The notes: generated by a model not told the origin, from the letters alone. Numbered from the stretch's first letter, positions 32,071-44,081 are shown. The stretch: DNA of 47,732 nucleotides from Nemertoderma westbladi (GCA_032718475.1 JAUCBJ010009059.1:1-47732), one strand, 5' to 3'. Translations and numbers: made by a program.

Positions 32071-33364
32071 TTGATAAGGTTGAAACCAAATAACATTAGA
32101 ACATTCTTTTTTTGTATATTAGTCTTTGTCCACAAAGAAGCCTATTTTTCATATTATTCTTATTGTGCTATATTGTTTATTTGTACTATCTGTTTATTTG
32201 ATAAATATTACTTTATTTTGCTGGTACATTCACTGGTCTCACTAGGCTAAAAAGTACAAATATGGTTTAATGGTTATACCAAAGTCTTTGAATGGTGATG
32301 TATTTTATGTAATTTTATCAATCCCGAAAGGTGTTGATATTGTATGGGTGCCAGGAATGGCTCATATATCGAAAACTACTAGAGCTATTAAATTTTTATT
32401 TGTCTCTTCTGAAAGAGGACATAATTTTAGTTAGGGCCAAGTACTTTCGACGCGCTAGACATATTGTTTCATTCAGGGATTCTATCTAAGAGAAATAACT
32501 GGCCTACTAAATTTAAGGGCTTTGCAGCAGCTTGGCGGGTCGTATCTATAGTAGGTCATGGACCTCTCCATAAATTATATATCTATATATCTGTATTATG
32601 TATATAAAAGTCAAATTTTCTTCATGCATTTGAAGATTCATTACGCACTAAGGCAGAAAGCATTAAATTTTAACAAACTGCGGTATTATCTTATTAGAAG
32701 TTTACTTGCAAGCCAGCTTACTTTCGGTTTCTTTATTTGTTGGAAACACTGACGAATTAAAGTGGCAATTAGGTAGCAACTATTACCGTTAATAAGTTAT
32801 AACTTCGTTTAGTTTAAGTTTAATATTTCTTTATCATATATTCTTACTTCGTTCTTATATTCCCCCGAATAATTTTAATTTTTTGTTTCCCTGCATAAAT
32901 AAGGGTGTCGACAGCAATTAGTTGCCATTAATGTTTATTACATCCAACGTCCATAAATATGAGTAAACCCCAGAACCCCACCCTTAATTACCAAGAAGAA
33001 ATCTTTAGAACCTACCTAGGCCCACCTAAAGAGGTAAGGGCGTTTTCTGCAATATAGAGAATTGAATGTTTATTACTTTTTCTTTAAGTGGAAACTACAT
33101 AAAGGAAAGGGTTATTTATACTATTAGTTTACGTTATAACGACGTTATATACCAGTCCAAATTTATTAACATTTTGTTATATATTTCTTAGACAAAACCA
33201 AGAGGACTTATACTACCTACATTCATTTAATTTATGTCTTTTGTTCTGGTGAATTTCTCGGTGAGATGCAGTAACCTGTTGGGAGATGGCAGGGTGCAAG
33301 GGGTGGCTCTAAAAACTGAAAACTTCATATATAGTAAATAAATCCCACCATATTCTGAAACTGT
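32071..33364. other. AT-rich non-coding stretch
   Basis: No coding signal that I can support. The first few hundred bases may be 3' UTR of the preceding LINE. Confidence 0.55.
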
Positions 33365-34497
33365 CAGCTGTATACTAGATATATAGATTGCTGCTATACA
33401 GCTGTATACTAGCTATATAGATTGCTGCTATACAGCTGTATACTAGCTATATAGATTGCTGATATACAGCTGTATACTAGATATATAGATTGCTGCTATA
33501 CAGCTGTATACTATATATATAGATTGCTGATATACAGCTGTATACTAGATATATAGATTGCTGCTATACAGCTGTATACTATATATATAGATTGCTGCTA
33601 TACAGCTGTATACTATATATATAGATTGCTGATATACAGCTGTATACTATATATATAGATTGCTGATATACAGCTGTATACTAGATATATAGATTGCTGA
33701 TATACAGCTGTATACTATATATATAGATTGCTGCTATACAGCTGTATACTATATATATAGATTGCTGATATACAGCTGTATACTAGATATATAGATTGCT
33801 GATATACAGCTGTATACTATATATATAGATTGCTGCTATACAGCTGTATACTATATATATAGATTGCTGATATACAGCTGTATACTATATATATAGATTG
33901 CTGCTATACAGCTGTATACTATATATATAGATTGCTGATATACAGCTGTATACTATATATATAGATTGCTGCTATACAGCTGTATACTATATATATAGAT
34001 TGCTGATATACAGCTGTATACTAGATATATAGATTGCTGATATACAGCTGTATACTATATATATAGATTGCTGATATACAGCTGTATACTAGATATATAG
34101 ATTGCTGATATACAGCTGTATACTATATATATAGATTGCTGCTATACAGCTGTATACTATATATATAGATTGCTGATATACAGCTGTATACTAGATATAT
34201 AGATTGCTGCTATACAGCTGTATACTAGCTATATAGATTGCTGATATACAGCTGTATACTAGATATATAGATTGCTGATATACAGCTGTATACTATATAT
34301 ATAGATTGCTGCTATACAGCTGTATACTATATATATAGATTGCTGATATACAGCTGTATACTAGATATATAGATTGCTGATATACAGCTGTATACTATAT
34401 ATATAGATTGCTGATATACAGCTGTATACTAGATATATAAATTGCTGATATACAGCTGTATACTATATATATAGATTGCTGATATACAGCTGTATAC
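33365..34497 (+). repeat. 34-bp satellite of palindromic units, about 33 copies
   Basis: Unit CTGMTATACAGCTGTATACT followed by AKMTATATAGATTG. Every unit contains the perfect 14-bp palindrome TATACAGCTGTATA with the E-box core CAGCTG. Two positions alternate (CTGC/CTGA and TACTAGAT/TACTATAT), giving irregular higher-order dimers. The array is unrelated in sequence to the other 34-bp satellite at 15.9 kb. Confidence 0.95.
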
Positions 34498-34529
34498 TTC
34501 TACTAGTTGTGATCATGGATGGATCCGGA

Positions 34530-35075
34530 AGTAAGGATAAGTATCGGGATACGTAAGGAGAAGGCATGTGCAGCATTGAATAGTCTGTACAGGATTTGGA
34601 AGTCCCATAGAATAAAACGGAAACTTCAGGTTCGATTATTTATTAAGATCGATTATTTAGTATGAGTACCAGTATTATACCAGTCTTATACTGAGTCCAT
34701 GCTGGGCTCTAACTGCAGAGAATACCAAATCTCTGGATGGCACTGGATGACAAGAATGCCGGGTTCATTGTGTCAAGTACAATTACCCACATCTCCAATT
34801 AGACTCTATACAAAATCGGAGGTGTTTAATTAGTCTCCCTTAGGTTGACACTTGAACAGATCCACCTCCGCTTTGCAGGACATTGCTTTCGCCGTGAGGA
34901 CCAGCCAGTGCATAATATTTTGCTTTGGCGGCCTCATGGAGTAAATAAGTATGGTGTACAGTACAGCCCATGACTTTCTTGAGACGCCTCTTAAGGGACA
35001 CTGTCCTTGAAGATGCAGATTAGTTGTGGCGGCGGAATTTTTTCGAGAAGCCGGCACAGCATTCTTAATATATAT
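34530..35075 (+). pseudogene. RTE-like LINE, C-terminal remnant
   Basis: One + frame reads IRKEKACAALNSLYRIWKSH and KRKLQVRLFIK, the region after the RT core. A later frame gives CWALTAENTKSLDGT, and another LRFAGHCFRREDQPVHNILL followed by WRPHG, the conserved tail of RTE-type LINEs. The blocks lie in different frames with stops between them, so it is an old, dead copy. It starts about 30 bp after the palindromic satellite ends. Confidence 0.7.
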
Positions 35076-37559
35076 GTAATATATATAATGCAGCTGCAAT
35101 GCATGCATCCACGATGCCGATAGTAGTAGTAGTATAGTAGATGTAGAATGAGTCGCAGGAACAATTTGCAGCGAGCGGCAAAGCTAGACTACTTAACTTA
35201 TCGTTACCGGTACAAGGCCTTCTTCAAACAATACTTATGATTAATTTTATTCAAAAAAATCAATGGTGCGGTATATAGCACTTTACAACAAGACGGAAAT
35301 AAACACGAGGAAACCCTGCATAGTTAAGGACTTTTCAAGCGAAGTGAATTGCCGCGCAGTGCATGATGAGTATCATAATCGCCTATTAGGTCAGCGTTGA
35401 GGTAATTCACTTAATCTCCATTTCACGCAGATGGACTTATTTATTATTTCAAGCCTCACGTGTTGGCAAACAGAAATCATACTGCATAATACAACAATGT
35501 ACCGTAAATTATCGACAGTAAAACACACTACTGTAGATGCCATTATTATCGAACCTACTAAATTCAGTAAGGCTAAGGCACCTTCTAAATTTGTATAAGG
35601 CTAGGCCTTAAAGAAAATTAATGTACGGTAAAAATTAAATGAGATAGATATATTAAATCGGGTTGGTCAACGCGGAACTGGAACTCTCTCACTATTTCTC
35701 CTACATTGGCATACCAACACCTGTACCTCAATAGAATATAGCACACTATGTAGGAGAAGCCAACTTGCTATGGTGCAGTTTTAGCCTTAGCTGGTCCATA
35801 CTTCCAAAAAATTATAAAGGACCAGAATTAACTTTAATTTACCCTAAATAATCAATTAGCCACTAGCCAGGTTAGCAGCATACGGTCCGAGATGGAGAGT
35901 GTGGCTGAAAGCTTTTTAACGAGCTACCCAAGCCTAATTTCATTGAGGTTCGTTGGTGCGAGATACAGTTAATACATAAGTCATAGTAGAAGTAGGCGCA
36001 TGAAGTCCAGAGGGCCAGTAATGATAATAGAAAATAATTTGATTTGTGTTGTCAGTAATAATGGGCGTTGGATAACACAAAATATCATAACCATGAAACT
36101 TATTCAAATCTAAGACTAAGCACACTTGCCATAAAATTTGAAAATTCAGATAAATCTTCCATCAAAAACTCTAAAGAAAGCATCATTTTTGATATAATGG
36201 TTATATATAATATAAAACCAAATAGAAACCAGCCTCCTTTCAATAATATACCCTACCTACAAATAAACAATAATAACTGCACGAATAACTATCCTATATA
36301 TTAGAAAATACAGGACTTTTTGTCCGCCGAAAGGGGTAAGTCTACATACTAAATTTAATAAAATAAAGGGTTTCAGGATTTAAACACTGTACCCAGGGAA
36401 ACACAGCTCCATCATCAGCAGTGTACTGTGAGTCCCTACCCCTATCTACCCCTATATACTGCGCCAGTCAGGTTGTACTGTTCTCATTTTGTTCGTTATA
36501 TAGTTATATATATATATAATATAATAGTTTTGATATTGCCAGATAGTCGCATTTTTAAATCCGGTTCTTAAATTATTTTCGATTAATTCAAGGTTAGACG
36601 TGTTTAAAGTTTGATTCTAAAAAATCTACATTCTATCTCTCATGCATGCAATAAGGGAAAATATATCTCTCCGCAATTTTCAGATTTTTCTCACTTATTT
36701 GTCATGAATTCTGTATCGCGATATAGGTCAGAGGATCCCTAGTTAAAGCTATATTTATTTGATGCTGGTCAGGATATTAATATACCTGATGAAACAGGAA
36801 CAAATTTTCACAATGGCCTTTGCATAACCCCCCATGGATGCAGAGAGAGGTCGGCACCCTTGAATCAACTTAAAACCGTTTGATGCCTACCCCTTTTCCC
36901 CATCACTTTCCAGGCTTATTCTCAGGATTTGGAACCAGGCTATTATTAACGATTACGTTTAGTAATTTGCGTCAAACCCAACTGATATTACTCTCAGGCC
37001 GCCATACCCCCCTCTCTCGTCTATGGATTTCCTTCCATTATACTCGATAATTGCTTTCGACCTTTCCATTGAGATACAGATGCGAAATTACTTACCATTT
37101 AGGCAAAGAGCTTAATGTAATCTTGAAAGCCGACGATTTGGATCCAAACTCTAATGCAGATGCAAAATATATTTCTTGTATCTTTGACAGATTTCTACAT
37201 ATAATAAATAGATTTGCAAATATGTCACCTTATTTGTCAGAGTAACTTAGAAAATATGATCCTTTCTATAAGTTTACTCATGATTTAGCAGTTTCCTGCA
37301 AAAATTTAACATGGTTTCTTCAGGAAATGAGTCATATTGATTCAAACATTCTGTAAGAAATTATTTATTTTTATTTCCAAAAAAATATGACAAATATATT
37401 AATAAACAACATTGTATTTGATGGCTAATACAACAACCACATAACAAGCACGATGGGTAAAACATTATTAAATAATAATAAAAACACTGATTGTACTACA
37501 TAATTTGTATATTTGTTTCAAATTAATAAAAATGTATTGAATAGGGCGAAGAAAATTAT
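35076..37559. other. AT-rich intergenic stretch without recognisable gene
   Basis: Short frames at 36068-36304 (Asn/Ile-rich) and 37051-37245 are unrecognised. Near 36495 there is a (TA)n tract. A TACCGGTA word lies at 35215. Nothing else can be named. Confidence 0.5.
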
Positions 37560-39160
37560 AATAATGGAGGGAGGGAGAGGATAGGATTGAGGTACCATGT
37601 TGGCCTCCCGGTAGCAGCGGTTCTCGGGGAGGTTGAATGACTCCTTTATGCAGGAGGCATTCCCGGCTTGGATTGCAATCCCAAGATGTTGACGCAGGAA
37701 TTTCATCAACCTTGTGGCCGCTGACCTTCTCCAAGAGGTGGCCTAACTGCCAAAGGAATGACAAGACAAGGACAAGGCTATGCCACCAAGCATCTCAACA
37801 GCGACAGGCTGGACTAAGTAGTCTTTGGCAAAGTTCGAATACTTAGCAAGCTTCCGCCCTTCTGCCAATTCAGTGACTGATTAGCCATCTAAGCATACAG
37901 CATTTGAGTATGAGGCGGCGATGGGTGCAGGTAAAATCCCACACGAGGGCTTTGCCATTTGACCAGGGGAGCCGAGTGGCTCCATCAGGGCACGTTAGGT
38001 CGTTGTTGTTGCTGAACCCGTCTGGTTCAAGGGTAGCGGGTACCTCAGTTGATTGGAGAGCACGATAGATGGTATCATTGCATAGGTGGTGTCATGTGTG
38101 TCTGCTCTTGACAAACTTGCAGACTAAGGCATTGCTGGCTGAAGCATCAATGATGGCGCCACACACACACAAGAATGGGAAGAGCAAACAGTTGCACCAA
38201 GATGGAGAGCAACAGCCATATCGAACTGTCCATCGGCAATGCGGAGGCCAATGGTAGCAGAAGGGATGGCAGTCAACCAATCACCAGAACGAATTGCTTG
38301 GCAGCCCTTAAGGTGGGATACAGAGCAATTATCACGAAATGAAATTAGTAATGCCAGTTGGGATTTGGATACTGGGTCCTGCCAAGATTGGTTGCTTGGT
38401 GTCTCATGAATATTTCATCAAAGTTTCCAGTGATAGCAGAGGTTAGTTCATGGTTGCGAAAATACGGAGGCAAGGTAAGCATCTGGGGATGTCAGCCTAT
38501 CAGATGGTAGGCCGAGGACCCCGAATGTCGTTACCATAGGTTAAGACGGTTGTATCCTCATTACAAAGGCTAAAGCAAGGTAATAGTTTTGGAGCATGCT
38601 CGCTCAAACACTTGGCAACATGATCACGACGCATCGTATTGAAGGCATTTGTGAAGTCCAGTTTAATGAAAACATATTCTGGCTGGGCAGATGAAATGAA
38701 GTTCCAGAGGGAATGCACTGCAGCTTCACCACCTCCTGGGACACTAAACCCTAGTTGGAGTAGGGCAAATATGGTGGCAAATATCTTAGAATCTGAACCA
38801 GAAACACACTTAGCAGTTAAACGGTGCCAGGTCTCTCCGACTGCTATGGGCCTGATCCCCCTGCCATTCTTGTTGAAGGCATGCATAGCAGCACCAGCAA
38901 TGACTGTATGAATGTGGATGGGGACATCACCAGATAGCAACTTATTGACTAGGGATGTGGTAAATGACAATAGCAAGGGGCCTGAATCACCAGACCATTT
39001 GGAAGTAGCATCCTGGAGGTGCAATCCAGATAGACCAGTGGCTGACCCAGGTATAAAACTATCGGTATAGGATTTAATAGTAGCAGTTGACACTAGGAGT
39101 GGTGCAGAATCCGGGCATGTTGGGATCGGTCGTCTATCTTGAGGACCATTTTTATTTTCC
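37560..39160 (-). pseudogene. non-LTR-type reverse transcriptase remnant
   Basis: On the minus strand the frame is open from about 39160 to 38500. It reads PGSATGLSGLHLQDATSKW, then GIRPIAVGETWHRLTAKCV, PGGGEAAVHSLWNFI and FIKLDFTNAFNTMRRDHVAK, which are RT blocks up to the first catalytic Asp (D in KLDF). The YADD-bearing palm end is lost after GNDIRGP. The tail of the same protein is recognisable further on in broken frames: NALVCKFVKSRHT, CPDGATRLPWSNGKALVWD and KYSNFAKDYLVQPVAVEMLG. Then, ending near 37570, FLRQHLGIAIQAGNASC. It is a long degraded copy of a family widespread in invertebrates; the clade is not assigned. Its 5' edge is about 75 bp from the GPCR exon acceptor, so it probably lies in that gene's intron. 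Confidence 0.8.
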
Positions 39161-39236
39161 TAAAATGTTTTGCACATAAATAATGTGATATAAAAAACAA
39201 ATCTAATGTAAACGCCATTTTATTACAATTTTTCAG

Positions 39237-39513
39237 AGTTCTTGGAATTGTTATGGGGGTATTCGTGTTGTCATGGTTACCATTCTTCTTCTTCTATATA
39301 TCCGAGCCATGGTGCTCGGCTTGTCGAAGCAACCCGGTTGCCACAGAGATTACGTGGCAAATCGTTACTTGGCTCGGTTACGCAAATTCCGCTTGTAATC
39401 CAGTGATATACACCATCTTTAATAAGGACTTTAAGACAGCATTTCGGAAATTGCTGGGATACAGGTTAGCAGCGGGAGTTATAAATTATAAATTAATATA
39501 CAAGGGGTTGTGA
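39237..39513 (+). CDS. aminergic-type GPCR, exon encoding TM6, ECL3, TM7 and helix 8 (partial)
   Basis: A pyrimidine-rich acceptor (TTACAATTTTTCAG, AG at 39235-39236) precedes an exon of about 92 codons ending at TGA 39511-39513. TM6 reads GIVMGVFVLSWLPFFFFYI, the rhodopsin-class FxxCWxPFF motif with Ser instead of Cys before Trp. ECL3 has a CSAC pair. TM7 reads WLGYANSACNPVIYTIF with NPxxY, and helix 8 starts NKDFKTAFRKLL. WLGYxNS..NP.IY is typical of dopamine, octopamine, adrenergic and serotonin receptors; the subtype cannot be given without TM3-TM5. A possible donor (CAG then GTTAGC at 39465) could remove the unconserved last residues. No other exon of the receptor is in the window. Confidence 0.85.
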
Positions 39514-39819
39514 CAAGGGGTTGTAACCATATCAACTATATTACTAGGCTTTATTTTGCTTTAGCCTTGCTGGGGGAATATTAATAAAAACGCTATTATT
39601 ATTATAGCTATTATTTTCAATACTGGTTACTTTCTCCCACTTTCCCCTACAAATGTTTTATCGTAGTACGTTAATACGTAGGACATTGAAGAACCTTTTA
39701 AGCATTTTATACCACAAAGCCAAGCAGCATACCATAAGGGTCGCTCAACAAGGGTGTTTGCTCAAAGAATATTAACGGATGTCATCATGCCCTCGAAGAA
39801 CACATAACTCACTCTATGT

Positions 39820-40895
39820 TCTCGGGACTGACTTAAGCTCAGCATTCGACACGATAGATCGCTCACGTCTGTTAAACCTTTTAGGATAAATAACAGGTCA
39901 TGGTTCCGATCAACACAGAATTGCATACATGCTACTATCAAACACAACACTCCAACTAAAACTGAAAGTTAAAACAGATACGTTTAGCAGCAATGTAGGA
40001 ACTCCACAAGATGGATTCTCACCAAACTCATTCACAACCTACTTTGAGGATGTGCTAATGCTCATGCGAGAAGAACTACCAATAGCCCCTGCTAAAGATG
40101 TTGCATTAGGCATACCAGGGGAATCCAAATACGCAGATTATCTGGATTTTATATCAACCAGTGAGCAACATCTTGAAAATATACTTCAGGTATGCTGCAA
40201 CATATTCCCCCAATACGATTTATTAATAAATCCGACAAAAACGGAAAAGACAAGAATATACCTTGAATGTGACACCACATTCAGGGGCGATGAACCCTGG
40301 CGAAAATCAACATGCCTTCGATTGCTCCTTGACGTTCGAGAGGACATCACATCATGTATGAAGATCGCAGCAGGGGTGTTTGCAAGCAACACGCTTTATC
40401 TAAGTAGCAAAAAGATGCCCCCATCAACCAGAATCAAACTTTGGGATGTGTTTGTCCGGCCCATCCTGCTGTACAATAGTGGGACATGGGGGCCAACTAA
40501 ACTCCTTTTCGACAAACTTGATGCATTCCATCATCGCCATCTACGATCTACGTCGCATGATCGGGATATGTTGGCCTCGTAAAAGTCAGTAATGTGGACC
40601 TAATTAAAATCACCAAAACCTCCACGATATTGGGGGATATTAAAACGTTCTAGAATAACCCTTCTATGGCATATTCTCAGGCAGAATACCAATACTCCCA
40701 CACAGAAAGCGATGAATGCTATTGTCTCCCCAGCACTATAACAAAGGAAGGGTATGGGAAGGCTCGGCTGTCTGTTCATGGCAAACAAAAAGGATGTCAA
40801 TGAGCTATTAAATATAAAACTGGTAAACACTAACGACCTAGACAAACTAAGAAACTTAGCATATGCGGAAACCTTTCAATGGACATTTATATTAT
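39820..40895 (+). pseudogene. LINE RT fragment, different family, with defective active site
   Basis: It starts GTDLSSAFDTIDRSRLLNLL (RT block with the first catalytic Asp) and meets one stop near 39882. It then continues in the same frame as a long open stretch (39929-40582). That stretch has GTPQDGFSPNSFTTYFEDVL, YADYLDFISTS (YADD changed to YADY, second catalytic Asp lost), INPTKTEKT and FVRPILLYNSGTWGPT. Past a stop and frame change near 40580, weaker blocks (ITLLWHILRQNTNTPTQKAM, then NKKDVNELLNIK) run to about 40895. Dead copy, same strand as the GPCR exon and about 300 bp downstream of it. Confidence 0.85.
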
Positions 40896-41799
40896 TACAA
40901 ATTCACGATTGAAATAATTTCAAAATTGTGCCAACTTGTATTTTTCGTGCAGTGCTGCACGGAAAAATGGGTGCCTAGTCAAAGTTTGGTGGAGTTGAAA
41001 ATGTCATAAATGAATTCAGCGTTCCCGAATACCTGTAATTGGATTTATAAAAAGCCTCTAATGCACTTTTTCAATATTTTTTTTTAATATAAATTTTACT
41101 TGCACTTTTGGTTGAGCCAAAAATGGCGCAACAAAAGGTGCGATGAATTTTTAACTCAGCGTATGCGAAAATACCGGATTTGATTTTGAGGGTTAATCAA
41201 TAATGGTAATAAATATAGTTAAGTGTCCAACTTATGCAGCACTGATTCCACTACCCTATATATGTTACAGCACAATTTGAAGGAAATTTTGATGGCAATC
41301 GATTGCCATCTAACTAAACTGTGATTAGCTTAGATTATCTTACCTTTTAGTCGTTGCCTACAACTTACTGTCAATCATTTACCCTAAGTTTCTGTGTTAA
41401 GAGTGATAACCTATTTTACTGGTTGATACGAATATTTATCGGAGCATCTGACAGTCTGAACTGGTGATACCGGTAGCGGTACCGGTACAATCAGGTGCAA
41501 CTACATGGGCAAATTATAGAAGGCAATGCTGTTGGGTGGTAATTAGACCAAGTGATGTTTCAGAAAAATGCCAAGGAAATGTCGTTAAATTGCAAACTAA
41601 GTTTATCCAATTGACAGCACGATCTGTGTATGTTTCTGGTTTCTTAGATACTGACTGTTTCCCAACGAGAAAAACTCCAATTGACTCTGTAAGATGCACT
41701 ACAAAAAAAATATAATGTATCAGATATTTATTTTATCTTTGGGCCATTTGTACACTTTTGTCTCTAGTACATTGAGCGAATTATTATATTTTTAGACCA
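40896..41799. other. non-coding stretch
   Basis: It includes the double word TACCGGTAGCGGTACCGGTA at 41468-41487. The 83-codon frame at 41464-41715 has no recognisable domain. No other feature supported. Confidence 0.5.
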
Positions 41800-41990
41800 A
41801 GCAGCAGCTTGATGTAGTCGTGTAAGTGGTGGCATTCCTGGGTTTCCAATCAGGAAGACCTGGTTCTATCCCCAGATGTGGCAGAACACTATTTGGGCAC
41901 AGTGCTTTAATTGCTGCAACATTCAAAAGATGAAAATCAAAGCCAATAACAGTTTTATGGTGAAATATTCTTAAATAGGCATTTATGGAA
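41800..41990 (+). mobile_element. tRNA-derived SINE remnant
   Basis: The head resembles a tRNA gene. TAGTCGTGTAAGTGGTGGCA resembles a diverged A box, and a B box GGTTCTATCCC lies at 41862-41872 (consensus GGTTCGANTCC). They are about 40 bp apart, with CCAATCAGGAAGACCT before the B box as in many animal SINEs. The body continues CAGTGCTTTAATTGCTGCAA. The D- and acceptor-arm pairing of a real tRNA is lost. The tail boundary is unclear. Confidence 0.6.
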
Positions 41991-42013
41991 GTGTACTGTA
42001 CAGTACATAGCAT

Positions 42014-42629
42014 GAGGATATAATTTCACCAGAACATTTTATAGTAATATTTTTATAATTAAGACTTTCTAAATTATTTAATTAATTAGTATAATGTTTA
42101 TTATTATAGTACCCTCTTATATATTGTTGTATACTTGTGTTCTCAGTTATTTGCAGATTCCATGCAATTATATTGTTTACGTAGAATGTTATTTATTATA
42201 ATCAATCCATTATTTAATAATACTCCTACACCTTTGTATTGCCTAACATTGTATAGTATGATTTACATTACTCACTAAATTAATAGTTATATAAAAGACA
42301 GAGTCGACCAGTATAATTCCATTTAAAGCTTCCAATTAATATTCTACTTTTTACAACAAACTTCTTAGTAAAATTTGCTTCTTAAATAGAGTAGCACCTA
42401 TATTTAATAGTTTTTAAGATAAACAACAATATGACGTATGTATACATACATATGTTACAAATTATGATGTCATCTAATTATCACTAATAATTTCAATTTC
42501 CTTTACATTACTTAAACTAAATAATATTATTGATATTTCTGTGAATTATCATCCCGGAATTGTTCAATTCATACATCTATTTGGTTTCTGGCACGAAATG
42601 ATTATAAATAATTCCATAGAAAGTGTGAA
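42014..42629. other. AT-rich downstream region of the phospholipase gene
   Basis: 3' flank of the minus-strand gene; probably contains its 3' UTR. Candidate AATAAA signals on the minus strand occur (for example near 42193), but none can be chosen. Confidence 0.4.
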
Positions 42630-44081
42630 TTATGGTTGGTAACCTGGGTTGCTGAAACCATCAGGGATTGATGGTGGAAGTACATTGATTATTGGACGTT
42701 CCTGGTCATTATTAAATTGAATCATCGTTGGGGCTGTTGAGATGACAGGTGTTCGCCTTTTTTTAGTTTTCGAAATCTTTCCAGAAGCAACCACTATAAT
42801 CAGTACTACAAATGCAGTAATAACTACAAGTGTTATGCCAATAATTATAGCGGATGTTACAGCAGACTTTTGAATATGATGAATTGGGGAAAGTAGGCTA
42901 TTTCTTGAATTTTTTGATGTTTTTATAAGTGGCATCAAAGGATTTGGGCATTCCACAGGTTCACCAAAAACCCATTCACGTTGTTTACTTCCGATGTCCT
43001 CCAAGATATTGTTCCAAAGACCAACAGCAGCTGCTTGATGACCTTTTTCGCTAAAATGGAAGCAGTCTGGAGCGAAGTATGACTCATCAGGATAGCCGTC
43101 TTCTGTTGAAGGAATCACTGTTTTTTCCATGAAAGGTTGTAAAACGACTGTAAAGTCATCTCTTGTTTCGTACCGCCCAGAGTTTATCAATGTATTAAGG
43201 CCTTTTTGATACTCATTATTTAGTTCTTCCAGTTGAATCTTAGCAGCTTCTGAGGCGGTAGTTGGACATTCACAGAAAATACCATGTACAGCGCTGCACA
43301 CCAAACCATTGGTTAGTCTTCCAAGTTCCAGAATATCAAGAATGTTAACCACGTTGACAAAAGCTTTTGGGAGGTTGTCATGCAAGATATCGAGGGCCCC
43401 TTGGATGTGTTGTATATAATTGTCTGCAGAATAATACTTCCAATCATTGCAAGCCTCACAAAGATCATTCCCACCTATGAATAATGTGATCATTTTCCAA
43501 TCATTTTCATAATCCATTTTACTGGAATTTTTCATAAGATTAATCAATGAGGTTGCTTGGGATGGCATATGGATCGCTTCCTTGCCTGGTTCTCCAACAT
43601 TTAGTCCGGAAACTGATGATGTTACACTACCTACACCTGTCGAATATCCATAAACATTTGGGTTGTAATATTTGATAATATTTGCTAAAGTAATCCTTTG
43701 CAATACATTATCACGACCACCGATGGAAAATACCAGATCGCGGTACTCCCACAGACTTCCAATTATTGTTGAAGCACCAGCACCATTTCCAGCCGAAATA
43801 GAGTCGCCCATAGCACCAATGACGTCAATGTCGGCTGGGGTTAACATGTGAACCGAGGTTGGTCGATTTTCTGGTCGTTGTATGGGGGGACAACTAAAAG
43901 AGGAATAAAACTCCCTTTCAATTGGATATGTCTTGTTAAGTTCATCGTCTAGAATTTCTGTGAGTTCATCCCATTTTCTGTGCCATTCTTCATTTGACAG
44001 GGCTGTATCTACTCCTTTCAGTTTTATGATTACTGTGCATACAAGCAAATAAATATAACAACCTTTACATTTCATTTTCAT
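42630..44081 (-). CDS. PLB1-like: phospholipase B1-like GDSL lipase, single-pass membrane protein
   Basis: A 483-codon uninterrupted ORF; ATG complement at 44079-44081, TAA complement at 42630-42632. Residues 1-24 form a hydrophobic signal peptide (YIYLLVCTVII). The SGNH/GDSL lipase domain has the nucleophile motif MGDSISAGNG (S94), an oxyanion-hole block IGGNDLC (N205) and the C-terminal FAPDCFHFSEKGH with D339 and H342. Residues about 408-433 are one transmembrane helix, followed by a basic stop-transfer segment (KTKKRR) and a tail of about 45 residues ending NPGYQP. Vertebrate PLB1 has four tandem lipase repeats of about 350 residues; this protein has one, as in many invertebrate paralogues. 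PLB1 proteins hydrolyse sn-2 then sn-1 acyl chains of phospholipids at the cell surface; the exact substrate here is unknown. The whole protein lies in one exon. Confidence 0.93.
   Translation of the reverse strand: MKMKCKGCYIYLLVCTVIIKLKGVDTALSNEEWHRKWDELTEILDDELNKTYPIEREFYSSFSCPPIQRPENRPTSVHMLTPADIDVIGAMGDSISAGNGAGASTIIGSLWEYRDLVFSIGGRDNVLQRITLANIIKYYNPNVYGYSTGVGSVTSSVSGLNVGEPGKEAIHMPSQATSLINLMKNSSKMDYENDWKMITLFIGGNDLCEACNDWKYYSADNYIQHIQGALDILHDNLPKAFVNVVNILDILELGRLTNGLVCSAVHGIFCECPTTASEAAKIQLEELNNEYQKGLNTLINSGRYETRDDFTVVLQPFMEKTVIPSTEDGYPDESYFAPDCFHFSEKGHQAAAVGLWNNILEDIGSKQREWVFGEPVECPNPLMPLIKTSKNSRNSLLSPIHHIQKSAVTSAIIIGITLVVITAFVVLIIVVASGKISKTKKRRTPVISTAPTMIQFNNDQERPIINVLPPSIPDGFSNPGYQP

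Noticed and set aside
41800-41880. A genuine tRNA gene
   Set aside because: A- and B-box-like words are present but acceptor and D-arm pairing is not; the SINE-type body follows instead.
42630-44081. Phospholipase ORF as a pseudogene fragment of a four-repeat PLB1
   Set aside because: It has its own signal peptide, a full catalytic domain with all motif residues, a TM helix and a stop, with no frame breaks. A complete single-domain gene is simpler.
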